Source: Microbulbifer sediminum
GTDB lineage: Bacteria > Pseudomonadota > Gammaproteobacteria > Pseudomonadales > Cellvibrionaceae
Length of the DNA stretch: 64,000 nucleotides
Assembly (NCBI RefSeq): GCF_021729035.1
Contig: NZ_JAJSAP010000005.1
Coordinates: forward strand, 62,001-126,000
Direction: 5' to 3'
This document shows positions 37,593-47,293 of this stretch, one piece after another. How positions within the stretch are numbered: the stretch's first letter is position 1; every line of letters starts with the position of its first letter. The translations under genes were made by a program, and so were the position numbers. Below the pieces are notes generated by a model. The model ran no database searches. It worked only from the letters and a program-made list of their open reading frames with translations, and was not told where the DNA came from.

Positions 37593-37868
37593 CCAGTTGG
37601 GTGAGGCAAGTGTTTGCGACGGACACGTCGCACGCAGCCGAACGACGCCAATCTATGATTGGCGGCCGGAGGAGCCAAACACGAAAGCCCCTAGCGAAAG
37701 CTAGGGGCTTTTTTTGTTTGCGGAGCCTGCTGGGCGCAGGCCAGTTGGGTGAGGCAAGCGTTGGCGACGGACACGTCGCGTGCAGCCGAACGCCGCCAAT
37801 CTGTGATTGGCGGCCGGAGGAGCCAAACACGAAAGCTCCAGGTGAAAGCCAGGGGCTTTTTTCGCTCC
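37593..37868 (+). repeat. Two tandem tRNA-Asn-like decayed units with hairpins and terminators
   Basis: Two units (37593-37740 and 37741-37868, period 148 bases) are about 85-90 percent alike by eye. Each starts CCAGTTGGGTGAGGCAAG, similar to the D arm of the tRNA-Asn gene 145 bases earlier (CAGTTGGTAGAGCAA). Each contains a hairpin CGCCAATC/GATTGGCG, then GGAGGAGCCAAACACGAAAG, which parallels the tRNA end GGCGGAGCCAAATACGAGAAAG, and finally a T-rich terminator hairpin (AGCCCCTAG.../CTAGGGGCTTTTTTT). They look like tRNA-locus duplications whose middle has been replaced. A cloverleaf can no longer form. Confidence 0.7.
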
Positions 37869-37889
37869 GGCAGACCCCTCTCAAACCAA

Positions 37890-37924
37890 ATAAAAAGGGC
37901 CCCCCGATCCACACCGGGAAGCCC
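37890..37924 (-). terminator. Terminator of the wbpM-like gene
   Basis: The minus-strand hairpin GGGCTTCCCG / CGGGGGGCCC (two G-U pairs) is followed by TTTTTATTT, about 50 bases after the stop codon of the dehydratase gene. Confidence 0.75.
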
Positions 37925-37976
37925 CTGTCCTGTTGCCCCAGCCTTGTATTGGCGGGCCCAGCAGCCAGCCGCTCCG

Positions 37977-39977
37977 TTACTTCACCGCCTCACCACTGAC
38001 CGGTAACAGTTTCACTTCGCCCCCTTTTCTGACGGGCGCCTCACCCTCCTGGCGGGACCACACCACGTCGACCAGGCTCTGCCGGGGATTGTAGTCACGG
38101 ACGGCGCTCTGCAGGAGCTGATGGACCCTGGTGCAGTCATAGCGTTTGCAGGCTTCCCTCAGGTCGGCAATCAGGGCCTGCAGCTGCTCGCTCTCGAGGC
38201 GCTCTTCCTCGGCTCGCATGATCATGGGGTGATCGGTGCCGGAGACACTGTCACCGAGCAACAGCTCCTCATAAAGCTTTTCGCCAGGCCGCAGACCCGT
38301 GATCTGGATTTCAATATCGCCTTCCGGGTTTTCTTCATCCCGCACGGAATGCCCCATAATCTGGATCAGGCGGCGGGCCAGGTCGTAGATGCGTACCGGC
38401 TCGCCCATATCGAGCACGAATACATCGCCATTGCGGCCCATACTGCCGGCCTGCAGGACCAGCTGCGCAGCCTCCGGTATGGTCATGAAATAGCGCGTTA
38501 CCTTGGGATGGGTCACGGTCACCGGCCCGCCGGCATTGATCTGGTCTGAAAACAGCGGGATTACCGAACCGGACGAGCCCAGGACATTGCCGAAGCGGAC
38601 CATGCAGATGCGGGTCTTGTTAAAGCGACGGCCAAAGTCCTGGCAAATCAGCTCCGCCAGACGCTTGGTGGCCCCCATTACATTAGTCGGACGGACTGCC
38701 TTGTCTGTGGATACCAGCACGAACTGCTCGACGCCACAGGCCTCCGCGGCCTCGAGCACCGACATAGTCCCGAGTACGTTGTTGTCAGCACCCATGACAA
38801 CATTCTGCTCCACCAGCGGCACATGCTTGTACGCTGCCGCGTGATAGATGGTCTGGACAGAGAAGCTGTCGATGATCTCGGCCATGCGTGCGCGGTCACG
38901 GACATCCCCCAGCAGCGCCGTGACCTGGATCTGCTCCCCCTCATCCAGCTGTTGCTGGTAAAGCTCGCGCTCTATCTGGTAAAGCGCGAACTCAGAAGTC
39001 TCAAGCATAATCAGGTGGGCCGGGCGCCAGTGCGCGATCTGGCGACAGAGCTCCGAGCCAATCGAGCCACCGGCACCGGTCACCATCACCACCTTGCCAC
39101 TGATCGAGGAGGCGATCAGGGACTTCTCCGGCTCTACCGGCGCGCGGCCGAGAACGTTCTCGTAGATCTGGGAAAGGTCAGAGCTTCGCCCCGCCCCGTC
39201 GACCAGCTCCTCGAGCCCCGGGATTACCTTCACCACCAGCCCGCGTTCACGCAGGTCACGGGTAATCTCCCGGCGACGGCGCTTGGGCACACCCGGCATG
39301 GCCAGCAATACTTCGGAAATATCGCGCTCGGCCACCACATCCAGGATATTCCCGGGGTTGTATACCAGCACGCCGTCAATCAGCGTTTTCTGCTTGGCGG
39401 CGTTGTCATCAAAAAATGCCACCGGCTTGTAGATCTCACCGTGCACCAGGGCCTTGTAGAGCTGCAGCCCGGCGGTACCCGCGCCATAGATGGCCACGCG
39501 GGTCTTGTGGATCTCCATGGCCATCTGGTAATAAAGACGCACCAGCCAGCGCGATCCGCCCACGGCAATCAGCGCAAAGCACCAGTAGATCACCGGCACC
39601 GAACGCGGCACCCCGGCGTAAGTCAGGTATGAAGCCACGGCCAACACCACAGCGGAGGCCGTGACTCCCTGCAATACAGCCACCAACGCCTGCTGGCCCA
39701 TATAGCGGATGACGGTGCGGTAAAGGCCAAGCCTCAGGAAAATAAAGCTACTCGAGCCAAGGGTTAACCCGAGGCATATGAGCATCTCACTCTCGATCGC
39801 CCAGGCCACGCCATTCAGGCGGATCGACATGGCCGCCATAAACGCGGCACTGAGCATCACCAGGTCATGGAAAAGCATCAATGCCGGCTTGTAGTTTTTG
39901 TGCACCGATCGCAATAAACGCGTCACTGTTCTTTTTAGCTCCAAGCTTTCCCCAGCTCCCGGCTCCGGCCGGGTCAT
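37977..39977 (-). CDS. wbpM: WbpM/CapD-type nucleotide-sugar dehydratase
   Basis: This 666-residue inner-membrane enzyme is probably a UDP-GlcNAc 4,6-dehydratase that starts the path to 6-deoxy amino sugars of O-antigen. It has four N-terminal membrane helices (about residues 35-165), a first Rossmann-like region ('RVAIYGAGTAGLQLY') and the catalytic SDR domain with 'VMVTGAGGSIGSELCRQI' (about 297) and 'LVSTDKAVRPTNVMGATKR', typical of this family where the SDR Tyr is replaced by Met. The start at 39977 precedes a normal N-terminus; the longer frame to 40160 overlaps the next gene. The position between uvrB and comEA matches wbpM in P. aeruginosa. Confidence 0.9.
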   Translation of the reverse strand: MTRPEPGAGESLELKRTVTRLLRSVHKNYKPALMLFHDLVMLSAAFMAAMSIRLNGVAWAIESEMLICLGLTLGSSSFIFLRLGLYRTVIRYMGQQALVAVLQGVTASAVVLAVASYLTYAGVPRSVPVIYWCFALIAVGGSRWLVRLYYQMAMEIHKTRVAIYGAGTAGLQLYKALVHGEIYKPVAFFDDNAAKQKTLIDGVLVYNPGNILDVVAERDISEVLLAMPGVPKRRRREITRDLRERGLVVKVIPGLEELVDGAGRSSDLSQIYENVLGRAPVEPEKSLIASSISGKVVMVTGAGGSIGSELCRQIAHWRPAHLIMLETSEFALYQIERELYQQQLDEGEQIQVTALLGDVRDRARMAEIIDSFSVQTIYHAAAYKHVPLVEQNVVMGADNNVLGTMSVLEAAEACGVEQFVLVSTDKAVRPTNVMGATKRLAELICQDFGRRFNKTRICMVRFGNVLGSSGSVIPLFSDQINAGGPVTVTHPKVTRYFMTIPEAAQLVLQAGSMGRNGDVFVLDMGEPVRIYDLARRLIQIMGHSVRDEENPEGDIEIQITGLRPGEKLYEELLLGDSVSGTDHPMIMRAEEERLESEQLQALIADLREACKRYDCTRVHQLLQSAVRDYNPRQSLVDVVWSRQEGEAPVRKGGEVKLLPVSGEAVK

Positions 39978-40021
39978 TTCTTCTTGATTCTCAAAGTTGC
40001 CGTGAAGTCGCCCTCGACGGC

Positions 40022-40912
40022 TCAGGCCACTTCCAGCGCAGCCAGCCCAATTGCGGCAATGCCCGCAGCGAGCATAAAGACCACCTGCCTGTGCAATGCG
40101 CTGCGCACCCCGATACTCAGGGCGCTGCGCTGGTAAAGATGCTCGCGGTGCGCCTCCCACCAGCGCTTGCCGTTCAGCACCCGCCGCACCAGTGTATAGG
40201 TGGCGTCCACCCAGAAGGGCGCAAACACCACCACTGGCACCAGCAGCCCGAAAGTATCCCGCTGCCAGCCAAACAGGGATACCGCCACCGCCGCAAGCCC
40301 AAAACAGGTCGAACCCGCATCCCCCAGGAAAATCGTTGCCGGGGGCCAGTTAAAGCGCAGGAACACCAGCGCGGTAACCACGACAGTGGCGCAAAGCCCC
40401 GCGAGGCCCCAGTCGGCCCGCCAGGCAGCCAGGAGCCCCAGCGAAGAGAAACCAATGGCGGCCATACTGCCGGCCAGGCCATCGATACCATCCATAAAGT
40501 TGTAAAGGTTCACCATCCATACGCCGGCAAGCAGCAACAGCGGGTACCACCACCAGGTGAGACCTGCGGGCAAGGCCAGTAATATCAGGCCCACTGCTGC
40601 GAAATGCACCGGCAGGCGAATCGCTGCGGAAACATGGCGAAAATCGTCAACCACCGAAATCAGCAACAGTATCCCGAAGGCTGCAGCCACCAGGGGCGAC
40701 GGCGCCACCGGGGCTACGCCAGCCGCCAGCGCCCATCCCGCCAGCAGCGCCCAGCCGCCGGTACGCGGGACCGGTGCGTCATGCATGGAGCGGTGGTTGG
40801 GCACATCCATGGCCAGCCGCCCTGCCCCCGACAGCAATATTGTCGTTGCCGCGTAACTGCCTATCGCGGCCAGCACCAGGGGCAGCCACCAATCCGACAT
40901 CCATTCTGTCAC
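40022..40912 (-). CDS. WbpL/WecA-type undecaprenyl-phosphate sugar transferase
   Basis: This 296-residue integral membrane enzyme of the MraY/WecA family moves a sugar-1-phosphate from a UDP-sugar to undecaprenyl phosphate, the first lipid-linked step of O-antigen synthesis. About nine hydrophobic helices are visible. Family motifs: 'DVPNHRSMH' (about residue 36), 'ISVVDDFR' (Asp pair, about 86), 'NLYNFMDGIDGLA', 'FLGDAGS' and 'HREHLYQR'. It lies 45 bases upstream of the wbpM-like gene and overlaps the truncated epimerase by 4 bases, as wbpL lies between wbpK and wbpM in P. aeruginosa. Confidence 0.9.
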   Translation of the reverse strand: MTEWMSDWWLPLVLAAIGSYAATTILLSGAGRLAMDVPNHRSMHDAPVPRTGGWALLAGWALAAGVAPVAPSPLVAAAFGILLLISVVDDFRHVSAAIRLPVHFAAVGLILLALPAGLTWWWYPLLLLAGVWMVNLYNFMDGIDGLAGSMAAIGFSSLGLLAAWRADWGLAGLCATVVVTALVFLRFNWPPATIFLGDAGSTCFGLAAVAVSLFGWQRDTFGLLVPVVVFAPFWVDATYTLVRRVLNGKRWWEAHREHLYQRSALSIGVRSALHRQVVFMLAAGIAAIGLAALEVA

Positions 40913-41283
40913 AGGTTACCTCGTAAATACTGGCTACAGCGCTGTTCCGCGCCCCGGGACAGCGCCCGGCGCAGGCGCGCAGCACTATAGAACTGCCCGG
41001 CATCCAGCTCAAGCGCGGCGCGAGTCGTGGGTCGTGACCGCAATGGCCGCCGCCCCGGCTTCGTGGCATAGAAAACCCGGTCCCCGGACTGGAACACAAA
41101 ACCCGGGTCGGCGCCCGGGTTCAGGGAAATGGACTCGCGGGTATGCTGGGGACTGCGCGCGCAACAGGGGTTACCTTGCTGCGCGCGGGATATGGACACC
41201 ACCGGCAGTCCGGATTCGACCAGCTGGTGGCACAGTGCCGCACCAATATAACCGGTGCCCCCGATAATTACCCAACGACTCAT
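40909..41283 (-). pseudogene. Truncated NAD-dependent sugar epimerase
   Basis: This 124-residue remnant has an N-terminal Rossmann start ('RWVIIGGTGYIGAALCHQLVE') of the extended SDR/epimerase family (WbpK/WbpV type, normally about 310 residues). The remaining part is an Arg/Pro-rich segment without the family's catalytic YxxxK motif. The short C-terminal 'LDAGQFYSAARL' and 'QYLRGN' may be the original end, so an internal deletion with frame change is likely. It overlaps the WbpL-like gene by 4 bases, so translation may still couple the two. A short functional protein cannot be excluded. Confidence 0.65.
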
Positions 41284-41379
41284 TCAGTTACTTCGTTTGT
41301 TGTTGTTCACTCAACCCGTTCTGGCCACCCTAGTGGAAAAACTCCGACTAAAACACCGGATACGGCCAAAAATCAGCGA

Positions 41380-41700
41380 TCAGAGTGTGATTTTGTCGCG
41401 ATTCTTCTCGAGTGTCGCGGTGCCGACCCCCTTGATTTCCAGCAGCTGCTCCACCGAGGTAAAGGGACCATTCTTCTTCCGGTACTCGATGATCATCTCC
41501 GCCCGTACTACGCCAATACCGTCAAGCTTCTCGGCGATTTCCTCTGCGCTCGACTGGTTGATATTGACCTTGCCGGCAGGCAGCGCGGCCTCATCGACTT
41601 TCTTGTCAGCGGCTGCCTCTTCCGCAACGGCAAAACTCGAGCCGTAGACCAGGACAAATACCGCGAACAGTGCAATCAGCGGGATGCGGATCAGTTTCAT
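41380..41700 (-). CDS. ComEA-like helix-hairpin-helix protein
   Basis: This 106-residue protein has a signal peptide or N-terminal anchor (about residues 1-26) and a C-terminal helix-hairpin-helix pair ('NINQSSAEEIAEKLDGIGVV' and 'FTSVEQLLEIKGVGTATLEKN', about 48-100). ComEA-type proteins bind double-stranded DNA in the periplasm during natural transformation; stand-alone proteins of this size are common in gammaproteobacteria. It neighbours wbpM in Pseudomonas too. A role in DNA uptake is likely but not proven. Confidence 0.88.
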   Translation of the reverse strand: MKLIRIPLIALFAVFVLVYGSSFAVAEEAAADKKVDEAALPAGKVNINQSSAEEIAEKLDGIGVVRAEMIIEYRKKNGPFTSVEQLLEIKGVGTATLEKNRDKITL

Positions 41701-41825
41701 AAGTTGCCTCCAAGCATTTTCTCGTCTCCTTGATACCGGGACCGCTTTTGACTCCCCAGGCCAGAGAAACTCTACCAGCCCGGGCTGTCATTTTGGGGGC
41801 AAACTGATTACACACGCTTACACTG

Positions 41826-42530
41826 TTATTGAATTTCCTCGAGTATTGCTTTAAGGGCCTCCAGTGGCCGCTCGGCACCGGTAATGGGCCGACCGATCAC
41901 CAGATAATCGGAGCCCCGATCGAGGGCGTCACGCGGTGTCACGATGCGGCGCTGGTCCTGGGCAGCGGCCCCTTTCGGCCGGATGCCCGGGGTTACCAGG
42001 GAAAACGCCTGGCCACAAAGTTTTTTCAACGCACCGGCTTCCTGGGCGGAACACACGACGCCATCCAGCCCGCTCTCCTGTGCCAGTTTCGCCAGCGCCT
42101 GCACCTGCTCGGGCAGCGGTCGCTCTACCCCCACCTCCGACAGCTCCTCCGCTGCAGTACTGGTGAGAACCGTCACCCCAATCAGCAGCGGCCGCTCATC
42201 GCCCAGCGGGGCGATTGCCTCTCTGGCGGCCTGCATCATACGTGCACCGCCGCTGGCGTGGACATTGACCATCCAGACACCCAGCTCCGCCGCCGCACGC
42301 ACCGCACCGGCAACCGTATTGGGGATATCGTGGAACTTGAGATCCAGGAAGACCTCGAAACCGCGCCCCACCAGCGCCCTGACCAACTCGGGACCGGCGG
42401 CGGTGAAGAGCTCCTTGCCCACCTTGACCCGGCAGAGGCCCGGGTCCAGCTGGTCCGCCATGGCCAGGGCCTGTTCGGCGTTTTTATAGTCGAGAGCGAC
42501 AATAACGGGGGAGGAAACCTGGGATTGCAA
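41826..42530 (-). CDS. pyrF: Orotidine 5'-phosphate decarboxylase
   Basis: This 234-residue TIM-barrel enzyme of pyrimidine synthesis converts OMP to UMP. Active-site signatures: '[14 protein letters not shown]' (about residues 8-21), '[17 protein letters not shown]' (catalytic Asp-x-Lys-x-x-Asp) and 'LVTPGIRP' near the end. I chose TTG at 42530 because AGAGG lies 7 bases upstream and it gives the family length; an ATG at 42578 would add 16 atypical residues. It follows lapB by about 65 bases, as in Pseudomonas and E. coli. Confidence 0.94.
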   Translation of the reverse strand: MQSQVSSPVIVALDYKNAEQALAMADQLDPGLCRVKVGKELFTAAGPELVRALVGRGFEVFLDLKFHDIPNTVAGAVRAAAELGVWMVNVHASGGARMMQAAREAIAPLGDERPLLIGVTVLTSTAAEELSEVGVERPLPEQVQALAKLAQESGLDGVVCSAQEAGALKKLCGQAFSLVTPGIRPKGAAAQDQRRIVTPRDALDRGSDYLVIGRPITGAERPLEALKAILEEIQ

Positions 42531-42593
42531 TGTATAACCTCTGAAGTGAATGCTGCGCCGGGGCGCATTATAAAGCAACGACGGCCGGTAGCC

Positions 42594-43784
42594 CTACTCC
42601 CCCTCGATCCCCTTCACCGGGCGGACTGTGTCCCAGTGCTTGCAGCTCGGGCAAAGCCAGTGCAACTGGTTGCCGGAAAATCCGCAATTGTTGCAGCGAT
42701 AATGGGGCCGCGTGGCGATCAACTGGTCAATCAGGGTTTTGAGCAGGGAGAGGTTTTCCCGCGCACGGCCCTGGGTGCTGTCGATATGCAGGTCCAGGAA
42801 GTGCCCCAGCCCCCGCAGCGACGGGCGCTCGGCAAGTTGCCGCCCCATGAACTCCGCCGCTTCCGACTCGCTTTTGCGGCGCTCGATGCGCTCGGTCAGC
42901 GTTATCAGCACACTGTTGGTGGGATGCTCGCGGAGCAGCTGCTCCAGGTAGCGGTCGAGCCCGGCCTCATCCCCGAGCGACTCATAGCAGGTGATCAGCA
43001 GGTCGAGTATCTCGGGCACATAATCGGGGTTCTGCCGCGGAATCCGCTGCAGCGCCTTGACCGCCTCTTCCGGGCGACCCAGCAGGTATTCCAGGCGCGC
43101 CCATAACAGGTTGCCGCGGGCGGAACTGCGGTCGTAGCCAAGCGCCGCATCGATATGCTTGCGGGCACTGAGGTAATCCTTGCCATTGATCGCTTCCTCG
43201 GCCAATTCGCAACAGAAATGGGCCTGGATCGAGGCCCACTCTTCCGGCATCCGCTTGAAGCGACGACCGTGCAGCAGGTTGACCGCATGGATCGCCTTGG
43301 CCCATTCGCGCTCGTCCCGGTAGACCTCCACCAGGTGCTCCAGGCTGGTATTGCGCAGGTCCGGTGACGCTTCCACCAGCTCCTGCAGCAGGCGCTCCGC
43401 GCGATCGAGCCAGCCGGCGGCAATATAGTCCCGCGCCAGCTCCAGCTGTGCCCGTTGCTGGCTCGCGCGGGTCAGGCTGGGGCGGGCCAGCAGGTTCTGG
43501 TGCACGCGGATCGCCTGGTCGTGCTCGCCGCGTTTACGCAACAGGTTGCCCAGGGCCAGGTGGGTATCAAAGGTGGTGCTGCTCACCTCCAGCGAATCGA
43601 TAAACTTGTCGATGGCATCGCCGTGCTGCTCGCTGAGCAGGTAGTTCAGCCCCTGCACGTAGGTACGCGCCAGCGCCTGCTGCTGGTCGCTGCAGTCGGC
43701 CTTTTTTCTCAGGCTCCTGCGCCCCAGCAGCCAGCCAATGGCAATGGCGGCGAGCAGGAAGAAGAAAAAGGTGAGATCAGCCAA
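42594..43784 (-). CDS. lapB: LapB (YciM), LPS assembly regulator
   Basis: This 396-residue inner-membrane protein couples LPS synthesis to demand by presenting LpxC to FtsH. It has one N-terminal helix ('LTFFFFLLAAIAIGWLLGRR'), then several TPR repeats (about residues 40-340) and a C-terminal rubredoxin-like zinc domain with 'CNNCGFSGNQLHWLCPSCKHW'-type Cys pairs. No ATG precedes the conserved start; TTG at 43784 with GGAG 6 bases upstream is the likely start. It lies directly after lapA. Confidence 0.94.
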   Translation of the reverse strand: MADLTFFFFLLAAIAIGWLLGRRSLRKKADCSDQQQALARTYVQGLNYLLSEQHGDAIDKFIDSLEVSSTTFDTHLALGNLLRKRGEHDQAIRVHQNLLARPSLTRASQQRAQLELARDYIAAGWLDRAERLLQELVEASPDLRNTSLEHLVEVYRDEREWAKAIHAVNLLHGRRFKRMPEEWASIQAHFCCELAEEAINGKDYLSARKHIDAALGYDRSSARGNLLWARLEYLLGRPEEAVKALQRIPRQNPDYVPEILDLLITCYESLGDEAGLDRYLEQLLREHPTNSVLITLTERIERRKSESEAAEFMGRQLAERPSLRGLGHFLDLHIDSTQGRARENLSLLKTLIDQLIATRPHYRCNNCGFSGNQLHWLCPSCKHWDTVRPVKGIEGE

Positions 43785-43785
43785 A

Positions 43786-44094
43786 TCAGTCTCCGGACAC
43801 CTTGCGGCGCACGGTATAGAGCTCTTCCTCCGTGCGGTCGAGCTGTTTCTGCAGCCCGCGCACGCGGCGACGCTCGGCATACAGTGGCAGCAGGCTGACA
43901 ACAAAGCCCAGCAGCACACCGAACAACAGCGCACCGATCAGCCAGAACCCCACGCTGCCCTCAGGCATGGCCTGGCCGACAAAGCGGGGGGCAATAGTCT
44001 GGGGATTATCAACCGCGAAATAGACACCGATTGCGATACAGATGAGGGCCAGGGCCCCATACAGGATACGCAGCAGCCAGCGCAAGAATGACAA
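43786..44094 (-). CDS. lapA: LapA (YciS), DUF1049 membrane protein
   Basis: This 102-residue protein has two transmembrane helices (about residues 6-27 and 51-73) and a cytoplasmic coiled-coil tail ('GLQKQLDRTEEELYTVRRKV'), as in the LapA family that works with LapB in LPS assembly. TTG at 44094 with GGAGG 5 bases upstream is preferred over the longer frame starting at 44139. It ends one base before the start of lapB, so the two are coupled. Confidence 0.92.
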   Translation of the reverse strand: MSFLRWLLRILYGALALICIAIGVYFAVDNPQTIAPRFVGQAMPEGSVGFWLIGALLFGVLLGFVVSLLPLYAERRRVRGLQKQLDRTEEELYTVRRKVSGD

Positions 44095-44149
44095 GGGAAC
44101 CTCCGCCTCGGGCAAGGGGTAACAAATCAACGACGGCAACTACCGCCAA

Positions 44150-44458
44150 TCATACTTCGGAGATGGTCTCTTCGTGCATGCGCTGGTTGACCCTGTCGCG
44201 CAATTCCTTACCGGGCTTGAAGTGGGGCACATACTTCCCAGCCAGCGCCACCGCATCTCCCGTCTTGGGGTTGCGACCGGTGCGCGGCGCACGATAGTGC
44301 AGGGAAAAACTGCCAAACCCGCGGATTTCGATCCTCTCTCCTCTGGCGAGGACATCCGACATGGAATCCAACATTACCTTCACCGCCAGCTCAACATCCT
44401 TCACCGGCAGTTGGTCCAACCTCAACGCAATCCTTTCGATCAGCTCGGACTTGGTCAT
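44150..44458 (-). CDS. ihfB: Integration host factor subunit beta
   Basis: This 102-residue partner of IhfA binds and bends DNA. Family signatures: '[17 protein letters not shown]', '[19 protein letters not shown]', and the DNA-intercalating arm '[17 protein letters not shown]'. It lies between rpsA and lapA, the standard gammaproteobacterial order. Confidence 0.98.
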   Translation of the reverse strand: MTKSELIERIALRLDQLPVKDVELAVKVMLDSMSDVLARGERIEIRGFGSFSLHYRAPRTGRNPKTGDAVALAGKYVPHFKPGKELRDRVNQRMHEETISEV

Positions 44459-44517
44459 GCGCCCCTAAACCTTGTGTAAGTCATTGATTATTCTAGATTA
44501 GAGGGCAATCATGTAAC

Positions 44518-44553
44518 AGAAAGCCGGACTGGGCAACCCCAGTCCGGCTTTCT
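44518..44553 (-). terminator. Stem-loop between rpsA and ihfB
   Basis: A perfect 16-base inverted repeat (arms AGAAAGCCGGACTGGG and its complement) with a 4-base loop starts about 45 bases after the rpsA stop. The stem ends are A/T-rich and a short T run follows, consistent with an intrinsic terminator. Confidence 0.75.
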
Positions 44554-44599
44554 TATAACCCCAGGCAATCAACCTGGGGAGATCAACAACCAGAGACTA

Positions 44600-46279
44600 T
44601 TAGTCTTTGTTGTTCATCTGGGCCTTGATCAGGTCACCGATAGTCGCCGGCTGAACCTGCTCAGCCTGCTTCTTGCTGTGATCCTTGATGGCCTGCTTCT
44701 CGTCGTCCTGGTCCTTGGCCTTGATGGAGAGGCTGATCACGCGGTTCTTGCGATCCACGCTGGTGATCTTGGTCTCTACTTCTTCGCCTTCTTTCAGGAC
44801 ATTGCGGGCATCTTCCACCTTGTCGCGGCTGATCTCGGAAGCGCGCAGAACGCCCTCGACTTCGTCCGCCAGGGTGATGACAGCCTGCTTCGCGTCAACT
44901 TCCTTGATGGTACCGGTCACGATGGTGCCGCGATCATTGGCAGTCACGTAATCGGTGAACGGATCGGACTCCAGCTGCTTGATACCCAGGGAGATACGCT
45001 CGCGATCGGAGTCGATACCCAGGATAACGGTCTCGATCTCATCACCCTTCTTGAACTTGCGCACAGCTTCTTCGCCGGACTCGTTCCAGGAGATGTCGGA
45101 CAGGTGCACCAGGCCGTCGATACTGCCGTCCAGGCCGATGAAGATACCGAAGTCAGTGATGGACTTGATCTTACCGGAGATCTTGTCGCCCTTGGCGTAT
45201 TTACGCGCGAAGGCATCCCACGGGTTCTCCTGGCACTGCTTGATACCCAGGGAGATACGACGACGCTCTTCGTCGATATCCAGAATCATTACCTCGATCT
45301 CGTCGCCTACGGAGACAACCTTGGACGGGTGAATGTTCTTGTTGGTCCAGTCCATTTCGGAAACGTGAACCAGACCTTCGACGCCCTCTTCCAGCTCGGC
45401 GAAGCAGCCGTAGTCGGTGAGGTTGGTGACAGTCGCCTTGACGCGGCTGTTCTCCGGGTAACGCTGCTTGATGGAGACCCACGGATCCTCGCCCAGCTGC
45501 TTCAGGCCCAGGGATACACGGCTGCGCTCGCGGTCGAACTTCAGAACCTTGACTTCGATCTCGTCGCCAACGTTCACGATCTCGCTCGGGTGCTTGATGC
45601 GCTTCCACGCCATATCGGTGATGTGCAGCAGGCCGTCGATACCGCCCAGGTCCACGAAGGCACCGTAGTCGGTCAGGTTCTTCACGATACCCTTGATGGT
45701 CATGCCTTCCTGCAGGCTTTCCAGCAGCGCTTCGCGCTCTTCGCTGTTGGCCGCTTCCATGACCGCACGACGGGAAACCACAACGTTGTTGCGCTTGGCG
45801 TCCAGCTTGATGACCTTGAACTCGAGCTCTTTGCCTTCCAGGTGGGTAGTGTCACGTACCGGGCGGACATCTACCAGGGAGCCCGGCAGGAATGCGCGGA
45901 TGTTGGATACGTCGACAGTAAAGCCACCCTTGACCTTGCCGCTGATAACACCCTTGACCACTTCGTCGGCCGCGTGGGCAGCGTCGAGGATCTTCCAGGC
46001 TTCAGCGCGCTTGGCTTTTTCGCGGGACAGACGGGTTTCACCGAAACCGTCTTCAACTGCTTCCAGGGCTACCTGTACTTCGTCACCCGGTTGCAGGCTG
46101 ACTTCCCCATTCTCGTCGGCGAACTGGGAAGCGGGGATAACACCTTCGGACTTCAGGCCGGCGTGTACAGTCACCCAGTCTTTGTCCACGTCGATTACCA
46201 CACCGGTCACGATGGAACCGGGGGCCATCTCTACGCTTTTAAGGCTCTCTTCAAAAAGATCAGCAAAGCTTTCGCTCAT
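44600..46279 (-). CDS. rpsA: 30S ribosomal protein S1
   Basis: This 559-residue RNA-binding protein helps mRNA enter the 30S subunit. It has six S1 (OB-fold) repeats, of which repeats 3-6 are especially regular ('[17 protein letters not shown]', '[20 protein letters not shown]', '[17 protein letters not shown]', '[15 protein letters not shown]'). The length equals E. coli S1 (557). It is located downstream of cmk, with a gap of about 200 bases that probably contains the promoter and an autoregulatory leader. Confidence 0.98.
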   Translation of the reverse strand: MSESFADLFEESLKSVEMAPGSIVTGVVIDVDKDWVTVHAGLKSEGVIPASQFADENGEVSLQPGDEVQVALEAVEDGFGETRLSREKAKRAEAWKILDAAHAADEVVKGVISGKVKGGFTVDVSNIRAFLPGSLVDVRPVRDTTHLEGKELEFKVIKLDAKRNNVVVSRRAVMEAANSEEREALLESLQEGMTIKGIVKNLTDYGAFVDLGGIDGLLHITDMAWKRIKHPSEIVNVGDEIEVKVLKFDRERSRVSLGLKQLGEDPWVSIKQRYPENSRVKATVTNLTDYGCFAELEEGVEGLVHVSEMDWTNKNIHPSKVVSVGDEIEVMILDIDEERRRISLGIKQCQENPWDAFARKYAKGDKISGKIKSITDFGIFIGLDGSIDGLVHLSDISWNESGEEAVRKFKKGDEIETVILGIDSDRERISLGIKQLESDPFTDYVTANDRGTIVTGTIKEVDAKQAVITLADEVEGVLRASEISRDKVEDARNVLKEGEEVETKITSVDRKNRVISLSIKAKDQDDEKQAIKDHSKKQAEQVQPATIGDLIKAQMNNKD

Positions 46280-46483
46280 TACATTACCTATTTAACTGGA
46301 CCCAGCCGATGGCAACATTGAATTGTAGTCAACCGCCAGCAAAGGCCCCACCCACGCTGCCAGCACGTGGGGTCGGATTACAACAACGGCCGGGCAATTC
46401 TGGCTGATCCCGGCCGCTGTCGTTGAATTTTCAGTTTGTCCGCACCGCGAGCCCCGCGGGAGCAACCTTCCTGGTCCTGCCGC

Positions 46484-47179
46484 CTATCCGGCAGTACCGA
46501 TCCGCTCCTGAACCAGCTGCAGCACCCGCTGCAGGACACCGTCTATATCCACCCCGGTACTGTCCAGCTCGACCGCGTCGTCAGCGGGAGCCAGCGGGGA
46601 GGCCTCGCGGTTCATATCGCGCGCATCGCGGGCGCGGATGTCCTCCAGCAGGTCGCGGAGGCTAACAGAAACCCCTTTCTCCCGCAACTGCTCGAACCGA
46701 CGCCGGGCGCGCTCTTCCGCGCTGGCGGTCAGGAAGACCTTGACCGGCGCGTCGGGAAACACGGTGGTGCCCATATCGCGCCCGTCCGCCACCAGCCCCG
46801 GGGCCTGACGGAAATCGCGCTGGCGCTGCAACAGGGCCGCACGCACCCCCGGCATGGCTGCCACCCTGGATGCGGCCATGCTGACGCGCTCCATCCGGAT
46901 ATCCCGGCTGACATCCCGTCCCTCAAGGATGGCAGCAGTCTCGCCATCACGCAGCTCGAAGTGGATATCCAGGTTGGCCGCGATTTCGGTCAGTGTAGCC
47001 TCGTCGGTCAGGTCAGCCTCGCGCTCCAGCGCCGCCAGGGCGGTGAGGCGGTAGAGGGCTCCGGAATCCAGCAGGCTGTAGCCCATTTGCTCTGCCACCA
47101 GCCGGGCGATGGTGCCCTTGCCGGAGCCACTGGGCCCGTCGATGGCCACCACCGGCGGCCGCTGTTCTGTATCAGTCAT
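46484..47179 (-). CDS. cmk: Cytidylate kinase
   Basis: This 231-residue kinase phosphorylates CMP and dCMP. P-loop '[14 protein letters not shown]' (about residues 12-25), '[15 protein letters not shown]' and '[15 protein letters not shown]' are family signatures. The start at 47179 (MTDTEQ) is preferred; an in-frame ATG four codons upstream exists. It follows tyrA-aroA and precedes rpsA, as in Pseudomonas. Confidence 0.96.
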   Translation of the reverse strand: MTDTEQRPPVVAIDGPSGSGKGTIARLVAEQMGYSLLDSGALYRLTALAALEREADLTDEATLTEIAANLDIHFELRDGETAAILEGRDVSRDIRMERVSMAASRVAAMPGVRAALLQRQRDFRQAPGLVADGRDMGTTVFPDAPVKVFLTASAEERARRRFEQLREKGVSVSLRDLLEDIRARDARDMNREASPLAPADDAVELDSTGVDIDGVLQRVLQLVQERIGTAG

Positions 47180-47293
47180 AGTGTTCGGCACTTTCTTCGC
47201 TACTTCTTTTTGGGGGCGCCTTCAGCCCGGGGAGTGGCCCGCGACATGGCCCCGGGCTCATTCTCGTCCAGCCCGCCCCGCTACTCCGCCCTG

